From the NCBI RefSeq assembly GCF_021725675.1, contig NZ_JAKJPO010000014.1, forward strand, positions 1 through 64,000: a stretch of DNA of 64,000 nt, written 5' to 3'. Source of the DNA: Marilutibacter chinensis. Lineage in GTDB: Bacteria > Pseudomonadota > Gammaproteobacteria > Xanthomonadales > Xanthomonadaceae. The first letter of the stretch is position 1. Each line of letters begins with the position of its first letter. Both the position numbers and the translations under genes were made by a program. The notes under the pieces were generated by a model that ran no database searches, was not told the origin of the DNA, and worked only from the letters and a program-made list of their open reading frames with translations. Shown here piece after piece: positions 24,429 through 33,918 of this stretch.

Positions 24429-26920
24429 CCCGACTCCGAAACGCCCCGGCGCGCCAGCGCGCGTCCGCCGTCATGCTCGCCCTGCTCGCATTGCTGATGC
24501 CGCCGCTGCCGGTGCAGGCGGCGGTCGACGAGGAGGAACTGCTGCCGGTCGACGAGGCCTTCGTACTGAGTGCCTCGGCCAGCGCCGCGGACACGATCAC
24601 CGTGCAATGGAAGATCGCCGACGGCTACTACCTGTACCGCCACCGGACCTCGGTCCAGGCCGACCCGGCGTTCGCCCAGGGCGAACTGCAATTGCCGAAG
24701 GGCCACGCCTACACCGACGAGTTCTTCGGCGACGTCGAAACCTACCGGGATCGGCTGACCGCAGTGCTGCCCGGCCGTGCCGGCGCGGGCACGGTCGGCC
24801 TGAAGGTGAAATACCAGGGCTGTGCCGACGTCGGCATCTGCTATCCGCCCCAGACTCGCGAGCTGGTCGTGAGGATGTCCGACGCTGCATCACGATCGGC
24901 CGCGGCCGGAGTGGCGGCGCCGACGGCCGCCGCCGGCGGCAGCGACCCGGCACCGGCCAGCGGCGGGCTGCGCCTGCCCGGCAGCTCGGGCGCGTCGAGC
25001 GCGGTCGAACCGACGGCCCACGGCGGCCGCCTGCTGGCGCCGGCTGCGCTGCCCGGGGGCGAGGCCCGACCGCTGCCGCCGGAACAGGCCTTCGCCGTAC
25101 AGGCCTTCGCCGATGGCGGCAACCGGCTGCGCGTGCGCTTCGACGTCGCCCCGGGCTACTACCTCTACCGCGACAAGACCGCGTTCCGCCTGCAGGCCGA
25201 CGACGGCGGCCGGGGCCTCGCCAGCGGCCGTCCGGACTGGCCGCCCGGAGCCGCGCACGAGGACGAGTATTTCGGCAGGACCACGGTGTACTTCGAGCCG
25301 GTCGAGGTCGCACTGCCGGTGCTGCGGCGCGAGGCCGGCGCGACCGACGCCCGCCTGACCGTGGAACTGCAGGGCTGCCAGACCGACGGGATCTGCTATC
25401 CGCCGATGACGCGCCAGCTGGCGGTGTCGCTGCCGGCAGGACGCGTCGACATCGCCGGCGGCCAGGAGCCGGCCACCGCGGACGGCGGGGTGGACGCGCC
25501 GGAACCGGAAGTCGCGACCGGCGCGGACCGGATGCCGGGCTCGGACGCGATCTCCGGCGTCGCAGACTCGTCTGCCGACGCCGCGGCTCTCCACGAGGAT
25601 CCGGCCACGGCCGGCGCCGGAGCTGACAGCATGACGGCTGGCAAGGACCGGGCTCCGGCCACCGACAGCGGCCAGCGCCCGCCGCTGAACCTGTTCAGCG
25701 CCCTGCTGCTCGCCCTCGGTGGCGGCCTGATCCTGAACCTGATGCCCTGCGTGCTGCCGGTGCTGTCGCTGAAGGCGCTGTCGCTGGCCGGCAACGGCGA
25801 GAGCCCGCAGCGCGCGCGCAGACACGCACTGTGGTACACCGCGGGCGTACTGCTGAGCTTCGCCGCCCTCGGCGGCCTGGCGCTGGCGCTGCGCGAGGCC
25901 GGGCTGGCGCTGGGCTGGGGCTTCCAGCTGCAGCAGCCGCTGGTGGTCGCGGTGCTGGCCCTGCTGATGTTCGCGCTCGGCCTGAGCCTGTCGGGGGTCT
26001 GGCACGTCGGCGGCCGCTGGACCGGCGTCGGCCATGAGCTGACCGCGAAGTCCGGACCGCTCGGCGACTTCTTCACCGGCGTGCTGGCGGTGGTCGTGGC
26101 CACGCCCTGCACCGCACCGCTGATGGGCGCGGCGCTGGCGTGGGCGTTCACGGCCGACACCGCAACCGCCATGGCGGTGTTCCTCGCGCTCGGCCTCGGC
26201 CTGGCGCTGCCGTTCCTGCTGATCGGCTTCATCCCTGCGCTCGCGCACCGGCTGCCGCGGCCGGGCGCCTGGATGGAGACCTTCAAGCAGCTGCTCGCGT
26301 TCCCGCTGTACCTGACCGCGGTGTGGCTGGCCTGGGTGCTGGCGCGCCAGCGTGGCGCCGACGCGATCGGCTGGTTCCTGCTGGCGGCCACCGCGCTCGC
26401 GCTCGCCGCCTGGGCGTGGACCCGCGCGCGCCGCGACGGCCGCCGCTGGGCCGCGATCGTTGCCGGACTGGCCCTGCTCGCCACCGCCTGGCCGCTGCTG
26501 CGCATCCATCAGATGCCGCGTCCGCAGGCCACCGCATCCGTCGCGTCGGCAACGGATGCCGCAGCGGCGACGGTGCCGTTCTCCGAACGGCGGCTGGCCG
26601 AGCTGCGTGCTGCCGGCCGGCCGGTGTTCGTCAACGTGACCGCCGACTGGTGCGTGTCGTGCAAGGCCAACGAGAGCACGGTGTTCTCCCGCGACGAGTT
26701 CCGCGAAACGCTGGCGGCGACCGGCACCGTCTACATGGTCGGCGACTGGACCGATGTCGACCCGGCGCTGACCGCATTCCTGCAGCGCCACGAAGCCGTC
26801 GGCGTGCCGCTGTACGTGGTCTATCCGGCCGGCGGCGGCGAAGGCCGGGTGCTGCCGATCCTGCTCACGCCCGGCGTCGTCCGCGAGGCCCTGCTCGACG
26901 CCGCGGGCGCGGCCCGCTGA
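24425..26920 (+). CDS. dsbD: thiol:disulfide interchange protein DsbD with duplicated N-terminal domain
   Basis: 831 residues, against about 570 for E. coli DsbD. It carries electrons from cytoplasmic thioredoxin to periplasmic reductases. After a signal sequence there are two copies of the periplasmic alpha domain. The first is at about 45-150 (IADGYYLYRHRTSV, then CADVGICYPPQTREL). The second is at about 225-330 (VAPGYYLYRDKTAF, then CQTDGICYPPMTRQL). Each keeps the G-I-C-Y-P-P active cysteine region. A Pro/Ala/Asp-rich linker follows. The membrane domain has its redox cysteines in LMPCVLPVLSLK (about 440) and VVATPCTAPLMG (about 560), and the C-terminal thioredoxin-like domain has DWCVSCK (about 741). 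The start at 24425 overlaps the cutA stop. The tlpA-like gene follows, consistent with a cytochrome c or disulfide-reduction unit. Confidence 0.93.
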   Translation: MTRLRNAPARQRASAVMLALLALLMPPLPVQAAVDEEELLPVDEAFVLSASASAADTITVQWKIADGYYLYRHRTSVQADPAFAQGELQLPKGHAYTDEFFGDVETYRDRLTAVLPGRAGAGTVGLKVKYQGCADVGICYPPQTRELVVRMSDAASRSAAAGVAAPTAAAGGSDPAPASGGLRLPGSSGASSAVEPTAHGGRLLAPAALPGGEARPLPPEQAFAVQAFADGGNRLRVRFDVAPGYYLYRDKTAFRLQADDGGRGLASGRPDWPPGAAHEDEYFGRTTVYFEPVEVALPVLRREAGATDARLTVELQGCQTDGICYPPMTRQLAVSLPAGRVDIAGGQEPATADGGVDAPEPEVATGADRMPGSDAISGVADSSADAAALHEDPATAGAGADSMTAGKDRAPATDSGQRPPLNLFSALLLALGGGLILNLMPCVLPVLSLKALSLAGNGESPQRARRHALWYTAGVLLSFAALGGLALALREAGLALGWGFQLQQPLVVAVLALLMFALGLSLSGVWHVGGRWTGVGHELTAKSGPLGDFFTGVLAVVVATPCTAPLMGAALAWAFTADTATAMAVFLALGLGLALPFLLIGFIPALAHRLPRPGAWMETFKQLLAFPLYLTAVWLAWVLARQRGADAIGWFLLAATALALAAWAWTRARRDGRRWAAIVAGLALLATAWPLLRIHQMPRPQATASVASATDAAAATVPFSERRLAELRAAGRPVFVNVTADWCVSCKANESTVFSRDEFRETLAATGTVYMVGDWTDVDPALTAFLQRHEAVGVPLYVVYPAGGGEGRVLPILLTPGVVREALLDAAGAAR

Positions 26921-27014
26921 TGTCGCGGGCGACCGGTCCGGTCGGAGCCGTCACCTCCCGCGCCGCGGCCGGGAGCCGGCGACGCCACCGAGCTGACGAC
27001 AAGACGTTGACGAC

Positions 27015-27635
27015 ATGAAATTGAAAACCAGCCACATCCTCCTGATCGCCGTCGTCGGCGCCGTGCTCGGGGCTGCCGTCGGCCTGTGGCGCGGCGGATC
27101 GAGCCCGCTGCTGCGGACCGAGGCCGGCCAACGCGCGCTGCAGGGCGCGCTGTCGGCCACGGCGCCCGCACCGCCGCAGGACCTGCCGGTCGCCCGCCGC
27201 GGCGAAACGGTGCCGACAGTGCGGCTGCCCGATCTCGATGGCGCCACCGTCGAAGTACCCGGCGCCTACGCCGGACGGCCGCTGCTGGTGAACTTCTGGG
27301 CCAGCTGGTGCGGCCCCTGCATCGAGGAGATGCCGGAGCTCAACCGCTACGCCGCTGGCCAGAATGCCGGCGGCAAGGCCGGCGACGGCACGCAGGTGGT
27401 CGGCATCGCCCTCGACGATGCCGACGCGGTCCGCGAGTTCCTGGCCCGGATCCCGGTCGACTACCCGGTCCTGATCGACCGGGCCGGGCCACGCGACAGC
27501 AGCGTCCAGCTCGGCAACCCGCGCGGGGTGCTGCCCTACTCGGTGCTGATATCGGCCGACGGGCGCCTGCTGAAACAGAAAGTCGGCCCGTTCCAGTCCG
27601 GCGAGATCGACGGCTGGGCGACGGAACGCGACTGA
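27015..27635 (+). CDS. TlpA/ResA-like membrane-anchored thioredoxin-fold protein
   Basis: 206 residues. An uncleaved N-terminal anchor (ILLIAVVGAVLGAAVGLW) is followed by a periplasmic AhpC/TSA-Redoxin domain. The active site is W98-C-G-P-C102 in LVNFWASWCGPCIEEMPEL, and the cis-proline is in RGVLPYSVLI. Such proteins reduce disulfides in cytochrome c apoproteins or other periplasmic targets and receive electrons from DsbD, whose gene is immediately upstream. The partner protein is not identified. Confidence 0.9.
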   Translation: MKLKTSHILLIAVVGAVLGAAVGLWRGGSSPLLRTEAGQRALQGALSATAPAPPQDLPVARRGETVPTVRLPDLDGATVEVPGAYAGRPLLVNFWASWCGPCIEEMPELNRYAAGQNAGGKAGDGTQVVGIALDDADAVREFLARIPVDYPVLIDRAGPRDSSVQLGNPRGVLPYSVLISADGRLLKQKVGPFQSGEIDGWATERD

Positions 27636-27885
27636 GACGTCACAAACTGAGCAGCGATGTTCCGTCCTCCGCTCGGAACGACCTCCCCTGGAACCGGACC
27701 GGCCGATCCCCGCCGCCCGCTGCGGGATGCTTGACGGCAGCGCGCGAGCAATTTAGAGCGTCAACTCAAACAACCGCTTAAATCGCGACAACTTCGCCGA
27801 TTTGGCGGGTAACTTCTGGACAGCGACACCACCATCGCGCACACTGCCGGCCTTCGAGGGCAATGACCCGGACGAATCCCAGGCG

Positions 27886-28329
27886 ATGGCGAAGCTGCTG
27901 GCCCTGCATGGCCCCAACCTCAACCTGCTCGGCACCCGTGAGCCCGGCATCTACGGCGCGACCACGCTCGCCGAGATCGAGGCCGACCTGGCCGGTCGCG
28001 CCGAGGCCGCCGGCCACCGGTTGGAAAGCTTCCAGTCCAACGCCGAGCACGCGCTGGTCGAACGGGTCCAGGCCGCGCGCGACGGAATCGACTTCATCCT
28101 GATCAACCCGGCCGCGTTCACCCACACCTCGGTCGCGCTGCGCGACGCGCTGGCCGCGGTCGCGATCCCGTTCATCGAGGTCCACCTGTCCAACCCGCAC
28201 GCGCGCGAACCGTTCCGCCACACCAGCTACTTCTCCGACCTCGCGGTCGGCGTGGTCTGCGGCTTCGGCGTCGACAGCTACCGCTACGCGCTGGATGCCG
28301 CCCTGCAGCGACTGGGAGCGGCGGCGTGA
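27886..28329 (+). CDS. aroQ: type II 3-dehydroquinate dehydratase
   Basis: A 147-residue enzyme that dehydrates 3-dehydroquinate to 3-dehydroshikimate in the shikimate pathway. The start is the methionine of [16 protein letters not shown] (27886); the 28 codons before it are not conserved. Catalytic features are N11, R18 and Y23 (REPGIYG) and H100 ([20 protein letters not shown]). It is upstream of the accB-accC pair, an arrangement common in gammaproteobacteria. The end overlaps the GTG start of the next gene. Confidence 0.96.
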   Translation: MAKLLALHGPNLNLLGTREPGIYGATTLAEIEADLAGRAEAAGHRLESFQSNAEHALVERVQAARDGIDFILINPAAFTHTSVALRDALAAVAIPFIEVHLSNPHAREPFRHTSYFSDLAVGVVCGFGVDSYRYALDAALQRLGAAA

Positions 28330-28742
28330 TCGCGCGCGCCGTCCTGCTCGCCGGACTGGCCCTGGGGGCCGGCAGCGTACCCACCCGCGCCGGCGCCGAC
28401 GACATCGACTGCGCCCAGGCCAGCGCGACGATGGAGATCGACATCTGCATGTCGCGCGAATACGAGCGCGCCGACGTCGAACTCAATACCAGCTACAAGC
28501 GCCTGCGCGCGCAGCTGCAGCGCTTCGAGGACGAGTTCGACTGCGCGGCCTGCACCGGCATGAGCGAAATGCTGGTGGAGGCACAGCGACACTGGATTGC
28601 CTTTCGCGACCGCGACTGCGACGCCGTCTACGCGCACGCCGCCGACGGCAGCGGCCGCAACCAGGCCCTGCTGGAATGCCTGATCGAGCACACCCGCACC
28701 CGCACCCGACAACTCGACCGGCGCATCGAACCCGCCGGCTGA
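28326..28742 (+). CDS. LprI-like (DUF1311) secreted protein
   Basis: 138 residues from a GTG start (28326) that overlaps the aroQ stop as GTGA, so the two are coupled. A signal peptide ([22 protein letters not shown]) is followed by the DUF1311/LprI pattern: [22 protein letters not shown], then [13 protein letters not shown], and [14 protein letters not shown] near the end. The paired cysteines are typical. Mycobacterial LprI inhibits lysozyme; whether this one does is unknown. It lies inside the aroQ-accB interval and is probably co-transcribed with them. Confidence 0.85.
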   Translation: MIARAVLLAGLALGAGSVPTRAGADDIDCAQASATMEIDICMSREYERADVELNTSYKRLRAQLQRFEDEFDCAACTGMSEMLVEAQRHWIAFRDRDCDAVYAHAADGSGRNQALLECLIEHTRTRTRQLDRRIEPAG

Positions 28743-28834
28743 CCCGCTCCACCGATACCCGGATCGACCCGCACGGATCGATTCAACCCAGACCGCCCCG
28801 CCCCTGCCGGGGCACACGACCAAGAGGCCCATCC

Positions 28835-29308
28835 ATGGACCTGCGCAAGATCAAGAAACTCATCGACCTTCTCGAGGAATCCAACCTCGCCGAGATCGAG
28901 ATCAAGGAGGGCGAGGAGTCCGTCCGCCTGGCCCGCACCCCGCGCGGCGGCATTCCCACCAGCGCACCGATGCAGCACACGGTGCACGTTCCGGCCGCGA
29001 TGCCGATGCAGTCCCCGGTCGAGGCGGCCACCGGCGGCCAGCCCAGCGGCGACGCCGGCAACGACCTGCCCGACGGCCACGTCGTGCGCGCGCCGATGGT
29101 CGGCACCTTCTACGCCTCGCCGGCGCCGGACAAGCCGGCCTTCGTCAACGCCGGCCAGACGGTCAAGGCCGGCGACACGCTGGGCATCATCGAGGCGATG
29201 AAGATGTTCAACCCGATCGAGGCCGACGTTTCCGGCACCGTGGTCAAGGTCCTGGTCGAGAACGGCCAGCCGATCGAGTTCGACCAGCCGCTGTTCGTCA
29301 TTGCCTGA
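28835..29308 (+). CDS. accB: biotin carboxyl carrier protein of acetyl-CoA carboxylase
   Basis: 157 residues. The N-terminal segment ([20 protein letters not shown]) binds the biotin carboxylase. A Pro/Ala/Met linker (about 38-78) leads to the biotinyl domain with the biotin attachment motif E120-A-M-K123-M. It carries CO2 between AccC and the AccA/AccD transferase for malonyl-CoA synthesis. It is directly followed by accC after 11 bases. Confidence 0.97.
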   Translation: MDLRKIKKLIDLLEESNLAEIEIKEGEESVRLARTPRGGIPTSAPMQHTVHVPAAMPMQSPVEAATGGQPSGDAGNDLPDGHVVRAPMVGTFYASPAPDKPAFVNAGQTVKAGDTLGIIEAMKMFNPIEADVSGTVVKVLVENGQPIEFDQPLFVIA

Positions 29309-29319
29309 GGCCGGGGCCC

Positions 29320-30687
29320 ATGCTCGATAAAGTCGTAATCGCCAACCGGGGCGAGATCGCGCTGCGCATCCTGCGCGCCTGCCACGCCCTGGGCATCCGC
29401 ACCGTCGCGGTCCACTCCACCGTCGACCGCAACCTCAAGCACGTCGCGATGGCCGACGAGTCGGTGTGCATCGGCCCGGCGCCGTCGACCGACAGTTACC
29501 TCAACATGGCGCAGATCATCGCCGCCGCCGAGGTGACCGACGCCCAGGCCATCCACCCCGGCTACGGCTTCCTGTCGGAGAACGCCGACTTCGCCGAGCG
29601 GGTCGAGGAGTCCGGCTTCGTCTTCATCGGCCCGAAGGCCGAGACCATCCGCCTGATGGGCGACAAGGTCGAAGCGATCCGGGCGATGAAGGAAGCCGGT
29701 GTGCCCTGCGTGCCCGGCAGCGGCGGCCCGCTCGGCGACGACGCCGACGCCAATGCGAAGATCGCCCGCGAGATCGGATATCCGGTCATCGTCAAGGCCG
29801 CCGGCGGCGGCGGCGGCCGCGGCATGCGCGTGGTCCACACCGAGGCGCACCTGCACAGCGCCGTGCAGACCACCAAGAGCGAGGCCAAGGCCGCGTTCGG
29901 CAACGACATGGTCTACATGGAGAAGTTCCTGGAGAACCCGCGCCACGTGGAGATCCAGGTGCTCGCCGACGGCCAGGGCAACGCGATCCACCTGGGCGAG
30001 CGCGACTGCTCGATGCAGCGCCGCCACCAGAAGGTCGTCGAGGAAGCGCCGGCGCCGGGGATCACTCCCGAGCAGCGCGCCGAGATCGGCCGCGTCTGCG
30101 TCGAAGCCTGCATCCGCATCGGCTACCGCGGCGCCGGCACGTTCGAGTTCCTGTACGAGAACGGCCGCTTCTACTTCATCGAGATGAACACCCGCATCCA
30201 GGTCGAGCACCCGGTCACCGAGATGGTCACCGGGGTCGACCTGATCCGCGAGCAGCTCAACATCGCCGCCGGCAACACCCTCAGCCTGACCCAGGACGAC
30301 ATCGTGCTGGAAGGCCACGCGATCGAGTGCCGGATCAACGCCGAGGACCCGGAGACCTTCATGCCGAGCCCGGGCCTGATCCAGCACTTCCACGCCCCGG
30401 GCGGTCCCGGCGTGCGCGTCGACAGCCACATCTACGAGGGCTACCGGGTGCCGCCGAACTACGACTCGATGATCGGCAAGCTGATCGTGCACGGCCCCGA
30501 CCGCGAGACCGCGATCGCGCGCATGCGGGTGGCGCTGAGCGAGATGGTCGTCGACGGCATCAAGACCAACATCCCGCTGCAGCAGCGCATCCTCTCCGAC
30601 ATCGGCTTCCAGCAGGGCGGGCAGAACATCCACTACCTGGAGAAGCGGCTGAAGGAGCAGAAGGAAAAGGCGCTGTCGATCGTCTGA
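29320..30687 (+). CDS. accC: biotin carboxylase subunit of acetyl-CoA carboxylase
   Basis: A 455-residue ATP-grasp enzyme that carboxylates the biotin on AccB. The sequence is textbook: [20 protein letters not shown] at the start, the glycine-rich ATP lid [14 protein letters not shown], the metal/bicarbonate site [20 protein letters not shown], and a C-terminal domain ending near [11 protein letters not shown]. It lies 11 bases after accB. The normal next gene, prmA, is displaced by a low-GC insertion. Confidence 0.98.
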   Translation: MLDKVVIANRGEIALRILRACHALGIRTVAVHSTVDRNLKHVAMADESVCIGPAPSTDSYLNMAQIIAAAEVTDAQAIHPGYGFLSENADFAERVEESGFVFIGPKAETIRLMGDKVEAIRAMKEAGVPCVPGSGGPLGDDADANAKIAREIGYPVIVKAAGGGGGRGMRVVHTEAHLHSAVQTTKSEAKAAFGNDMVYMEKFLENPRHVEIQVLADGQGNAIHLGERDCSMQRRHQKVVEEAPAPGITPEQRAEIGRVCVEACIRIGYRGAGTFEFLYENGRFYFIEMNTRIQVEHPVTEMVTGVDLIREQLNIAAGNTLSLTQDDIVLEGHAIECRINAEDPETFMPSPGLIQHFHAPGGPGVRVDSHIYEGYRVPPNYDSMIGKLIVHGPDRETAIARMRVALSEMVVDGIKTNIPLQQRILSDIGFQQGGQNIHYLEKRLKEQKEKALSIV

Positions 30688-30771
30688 TCGGCGATGCCCG
30701 TAGTCGGGGCAAGGTCAAAGGCCGCACTCGGGACGCCCCTGCCTCCGCGATCCATCGCCACCGTCGCATCT

Positions 30772-30802
30772 CCCGGGTGCGCTGCGCTTACCCGGGCTAC
30801 AC
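30772..30802. repeat. REP-like imperfect palindrome CCCGGGTGCGC..CCCGGGCTACA
   Basis: CCCGGGTGCGC (30772-30782) and GCTTACCCGGG (30786-30796) form an imperfect hairpin, followed by CTACA. This unit (in reverse, TGTAGCCCGGGTAAGCGCAGCGCACCCGGG) is a widespread intergenic repeat of high-GC Proteobacteria. It sits exactly at the left boundary of the low-GC insertion that follows accC. Confidence 0.7.
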
Positions 30803-30835
30803 ATGGATGCAGCAGAAGAAGGCCGGAGAGATCAT

Positions 30836-31516
30836 ATGAACATGATCAGCACTGTTTTCACACGTCCTTGGACCGTGCGATCAGCATCAGTATTCCGCTA
30901 CTTGGACGAACAATACGCCGACGCCTTTTTCACTGATGGATCACTTCGCATCCCCACGTTTCAACGTTTCCGAAATAATCCAGATGAAGAGATTGGCGAT
31001 CCCTATGAAGGCCGTGTAGCAGCATCAATTTCTGCTCCCAACGCAAACTGGCAAGTCATGGCCATGAATGGCCAACGAGCCTACGTGCTGAGCACAAGCA
31101 CAATCGAGAGCCGAGAACTACATGGAAGATTCGTCACAAATTTCGGCATCCGCATCCAAAATTCAATTGCGTTTGCTAACGCAATATCCTCTCACCTACC
31201 TGGCTTTCTTGGCGGAATGGAAGGACTTTGCTCCTATCATGACAAACCCCATGCCACTGTCCACACAAGCCGCGGCCTTGACTTTGAGAGACTACTCAAC
31301 GAAACCAAGGAAAGCGAAGTGGATGTCGGTGAAAAGATCGACAGGTACGTTGCAGAGCATGTTCGCGATCTTCTATTTATCAAGCGCGCTCAGTACGCGC
31401 ACCAGTCTGAATACCGATTCATATGGTATTGCAACGGATATGAGACGAATGAGCAGTACATCGACATAAAGTGCCCTGAAGCCCGAAGATTCTGCGAAAA
31501 AGTAGATCTAAAATAG
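30836..31516 (+). CDS. low-GC orphan protein, possibly DUF2971-like
   Basis: 226 residues, not confidently recognised. The start ATG at 30836 has GGAGAG 5 bases upstream. Base composition is strikingly lower (near 45-50% G+C) than in the flanking accC and prmA genes (near 70%), with AT-ending codons throughout, so it is almost certainly acquired. The layout recalls DUF2971 proteins: an early aromatic [20 protein letters not shown] segment, [18 protein letters not shown] (F...DP.E), and a late [11 protein letters not shown] block. That resemblance is weak. DUF2971 genes are often found as single cargo genes and near defence loci. It has no signal peptide or membrane helix. It interrupts an otherwise conserved accC-prmA junction. 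Confidence 0.75.
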   Translation: MNMISTVFTRPWTVRSASVFRYLDEQYADAFFTDGSLRIPTFQRFRNNPDEEIGDPYEGRVAASISAPNANWQVMAMNGQRAYVLSTSTIESRELHGRFVTNFGIRIQNSIAFANAISSHLPGFLGGMEGLCSYHDKPHATVHTSRGLDFERLLNETKESEVDVGEKIDRYVAEHVRDLLFIKRAQYAHQSEYRFIWYCNGYETNEQYIDIKCPEARRFCEKVDLK

Positions 31517-31527
31517 ACTGGCTAACC

Positions 31528-32448
31528 ATGCCCTTCCTCGAACTCACCCTGCCCTGCACCGAGGCCCAGCAGCCGCGCTACGAGCGCGCGCTGGAAGACG
31601 TCGGCGCGCTCGCGGTCACCCTCGCCGACGCGCACGCCGATGCGCCGGACGAACAGGCGATCTTCGAGCCCGGCGTCGGCCAGACCCCGCTGTGGGGCGA
31701 GATGGTGCTGACCGCGCTGTTTCCCGGCGGTACCCCGTCGGAACTGCTGCTGCACGCGCTGGCCGCGCACGACGAAGGGCTGGACTGGTCGCGCGCGCAG
31801 TTCCGCGAAGTCGAGGACCAGGACTGGGAACGCGCGTGGATGGACCAGTACGAGCCGCTGAAGTTCGGCGCGCGCACCTGGATCGTGCCGTGGAACCACG
31901 CGTTGCCCGAAGGCGCGGATGCCGTCGATGCGGCGGTCGTACGGCTCGATCCGGGACTGGCGTTCGGCTCCGGCACCCACCCGACCACCGCGCTGTGCCT
32001 GCAATGGCTGGACGGCCTGGCCAGCGAAGACCTGATCGCCGGCCGCGAGGTTCTCGACTTCGGCTGCGGCTCGGGCATCCTGGCGCTGGCCGCGCTGAAG
32101 CTGGGGGCCGCACGCGCGGTCGGCGTCGACAACGACCCGCAGGCGGTCGCCGCGACGCTGGACAACGCGCAGCGCAACGGGGTCGAATCGCGGATGGCCG
32201 TATACCTCCCCGAGGACGCACCGGACGCGACCTATCCGGTGGTGGTCGCCAACATCCTCGCCTCGGCGCTGATCGAGCTGGCCGACGTGATCGGCCACCA
32301 GGTCGCCCCCGGCGGCCGGATCGCCTTGTCGGGCATCCTCGCCGGCCAGGAAGACGAGGTGATCGCCGCCTACGCCGACCGCTTCGACGCCCTGCACGCC
32401 GAGCGCCTGGACGACTGGATGCGGGTCACCGGCATCCGTCGCGGCTGA
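31528..32448 (+). CDS. prmA: ribosomal protein L11 methyltransferase
   Basis: A 306-residue SAM-dependent enzyme that trimethylates ribosomal protein L11. The N-terminal substrate-binding domain (to about 90) and a linker with [15 protein letters not shown] lead to the Rossmann domain. [20 protein letters not shown] is the PrmA signature, [16 protein letters not shown] is SAM motif I, and [13 protein letters not shown] is the catalytic-loop region. It starts only 11 bases after the low-GC orphan, so transcription probably still reads through from acc or from a promoter within the insertion. Confidence 0.96.
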   Translation: MPFLELTLPCTEAQQPRYERALEDVGALAVTLADAHADAPDEQAIFEPGVGQTPLWGEMVLTALFPGGTPSELLLHALAAHDEGLDWSRAQFREVEDQDWERAWMDQYEPLKFGARTWIVPWNHALPEGADAVDAAVVRLDPGLAFGSGTHPTTALCLQWLDGLASEDLIAGREVLDFGCGSGILALAALKLGAARAVGVDNDPQAVAATLDNAQRNGVESRMAVYLPEDAPDATYPVVVANILASALIELADVIGHQVAPGGRIALSGILAGQEDEVIAAYADRFDALHAERLDDWMRVTGIRRG

Positions 32449-32545
32449 ACCATCCCGGCCCGACACCGAGCCGGGGCGGCTTCGACGCACGGATCGCATC
32501 CGCGACGGTTCCGCTCGACGCGCTCTCGCTCGTACACTGGCCACC

Positions 32546-33385
32546 ATGTTCGTGCCCTGCCCCAACTGCGGATTCCTGGTCGCGCTCGCCGCCAGGCGCG
32601 CCGGCACCTCGCAGCATTGCCCGCGCTGCAATGCGCTGATGGATGACGAAGACGCGCCCGGGCGGGCCGATGGGACACCGGCGCCGGAAGCATCGCCAGC
32701 GGCGGCGGATGCTGCGGAACCGGTCGCGCCGGCACCCGCACCGCCTGAAGCCTCTCCGCCTGCTGCTTCCGCACCAGCACCGACGCCGGCACCTGGCGTT
32801 GGACACGATTCCGCACCCGCGACGATCGCCGCCACAGCGACCGATACGACAGCGACCGCCCCCCGGGTACGCGCCAGCGGACCCAGCTTCGCCCGCGTCC
32901 GCGTGGATCCGCTGGCGTCGACCCGGCGTTGGCCGCTGCTGGCGGTCGTCGCCGGACTGGTACTGCTGCTGGCGTTGCAACTGCTGCTGTCGCAGCGCGC
33001 GGAACTGGCGGCGCAGGCGCGCTGGCGGCCGCTGCTGGGCGCGTTGTGCACGGCGCTGTTCTGCGAACTGCCGCCGTGGCACCAGCCCGAGGCCTACGCG
33101 ATGCTGGATCGCAGCGTGACGCCGCGACCGGACCGGCCGGGCGTATTGCGCGTCAACGCGAGCTTCCGCAACGACGCGCGCTGGGCGCAGGCGTGGCCGG
33201 TCCTGGTGCTGAGCCTGTCCGACGTCGACGGCCGCCAGGTCGGCCTGCGCGCATTCGCCCCCGACGAGTACCGCGCGGCGCACGACCCGGGCGACGTGCT
33301 CGAACCCGGGCAGAGCACGACCGTCAGCTTCGACGTGGTCGAGCCGGCGCCGCACATCGTCGCATTCACCTTCGACTTCCAGTGA
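32546..33385 (+). CDS. zinc-ribbon and DUF3426 membrane protein
   Basis: 279 residues. An N-terminal zinc ribbon of the MJ0042 type (C5-x2-C8 in PCPNCGF and C25-x2-C28 in CPRCNAL) is followed by a Pro/Ala-rich region (about 38-110). A single membrane helix (PLLAVVAGLVLLLALQLLL) then leads to a DUF3426 periplasmic domain with VLRVNASFRNDARWAQAWPV and LEPGQSTTVSFDV. Function is unknown; the position between prmA and fis is conserved in xanthomonads. Confidence 0.88.
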   Translation: MFVPCPNCGFLVALAARRAGTSQHCPRCNALMDDEDAPGRADGTPAPEASPAAADAAEPVAPAPAPPEASPPAASAPAPTPAPGVGHDSAPATIAATATDTTATAPRVRASGPSFARVRVDPLASTRRWPLLAVVAGLVLLLALQLLLSQRAELAAQARWRPLLGALCTALFCELPPWHQPEAYAMLDRSVTPRPDRPGVLRVNASFRNDARWAQAWPVLVLSLSDVDGRQVGLRAFAPDEYRAAHDPGDVLEPGQSTTVSFDVVEPAPHIVAFTFDFQ

Positions 33386-33511
33386 ATGTGATGCCAAGCG
33401 GTGTCCTCCGGATGGCCATCGCGCTAGACTCCCCTCCTCCCGCTATCGCCCCGCGTACGCCCGGCCGGTGCCGAACAGGCGGTGACGGAGTCGTCGCACA
33501 GGGGAAATGCC

Positions 33512-33784
33512 TTGAACGCTGCCGCCGAACGCAATGAATCCGCCCGTCCCGGGCCACGCGTGCCACTGCGCGACCATGTGGCCACCTCGATCCGCCGCTA
33601 CCTGGGCGATCTGAACGGCAGCGGCACCGAGAACCTCTACGAGATCGCGCTGCGCGAACTGGAGATTCCGCTGTTCGCCGAGGTCATGCAGCATTGTGAT
33701 GGCAACCAGAGCCGCGCCGCGGCGATGCTGGGCATCCATCGCGCGACCCTGCGCAAGAAGCTGCGCGAGTACGGTCTGGCCTGA
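33512..33784 (+). CDS. fis: DNA-binding protein Fis
   Basis: 90 residues. I place the start at the TTG at 33512: the N-terminal sequence then reads (M)NAAAERNES, as in xanthomonad Fis proteins, and GGGGA lies 6-7 bases upstream. A GTG at 33482 would add ten residues. The protein has the Fis layout: a flexible N-terminal arm, two dimerisation helices ([35 protein letters not shown]), and a C-terminal helix-turn-helix ([20 protein letters not shown]). It bends DNA and controls growth-phase transcription. It lies just before purH. Confidence 0.92.
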   Translation: MNAAAERNESARPGPRVPLRDHVATSIRRYLGDLNGSGTENLYEIALRELEIPLFAEVMQHCDGNQSRAAAMLGIHRATLRKKLREYGLA

Positions 33785-33918
33785 GCCGCTGGCGCATACG
33801 AGCGGGCCCGAGCTGCCTACAGGACCGATCGGACGAGGCGTTTCCACCATCGCGACCGCGGCCCGATCGCACCGCCCCGGTATAATTGCCGGCTCCCCTC
33901 GCCCGCATACGCATTCCG

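Noticed and set aside
30836..31516. Toxin-antitoxin pair or insertion sequence at the low-GC insertion
   Set aside because: There is only one gene, with no transposase, terminal repeats or partner frame.
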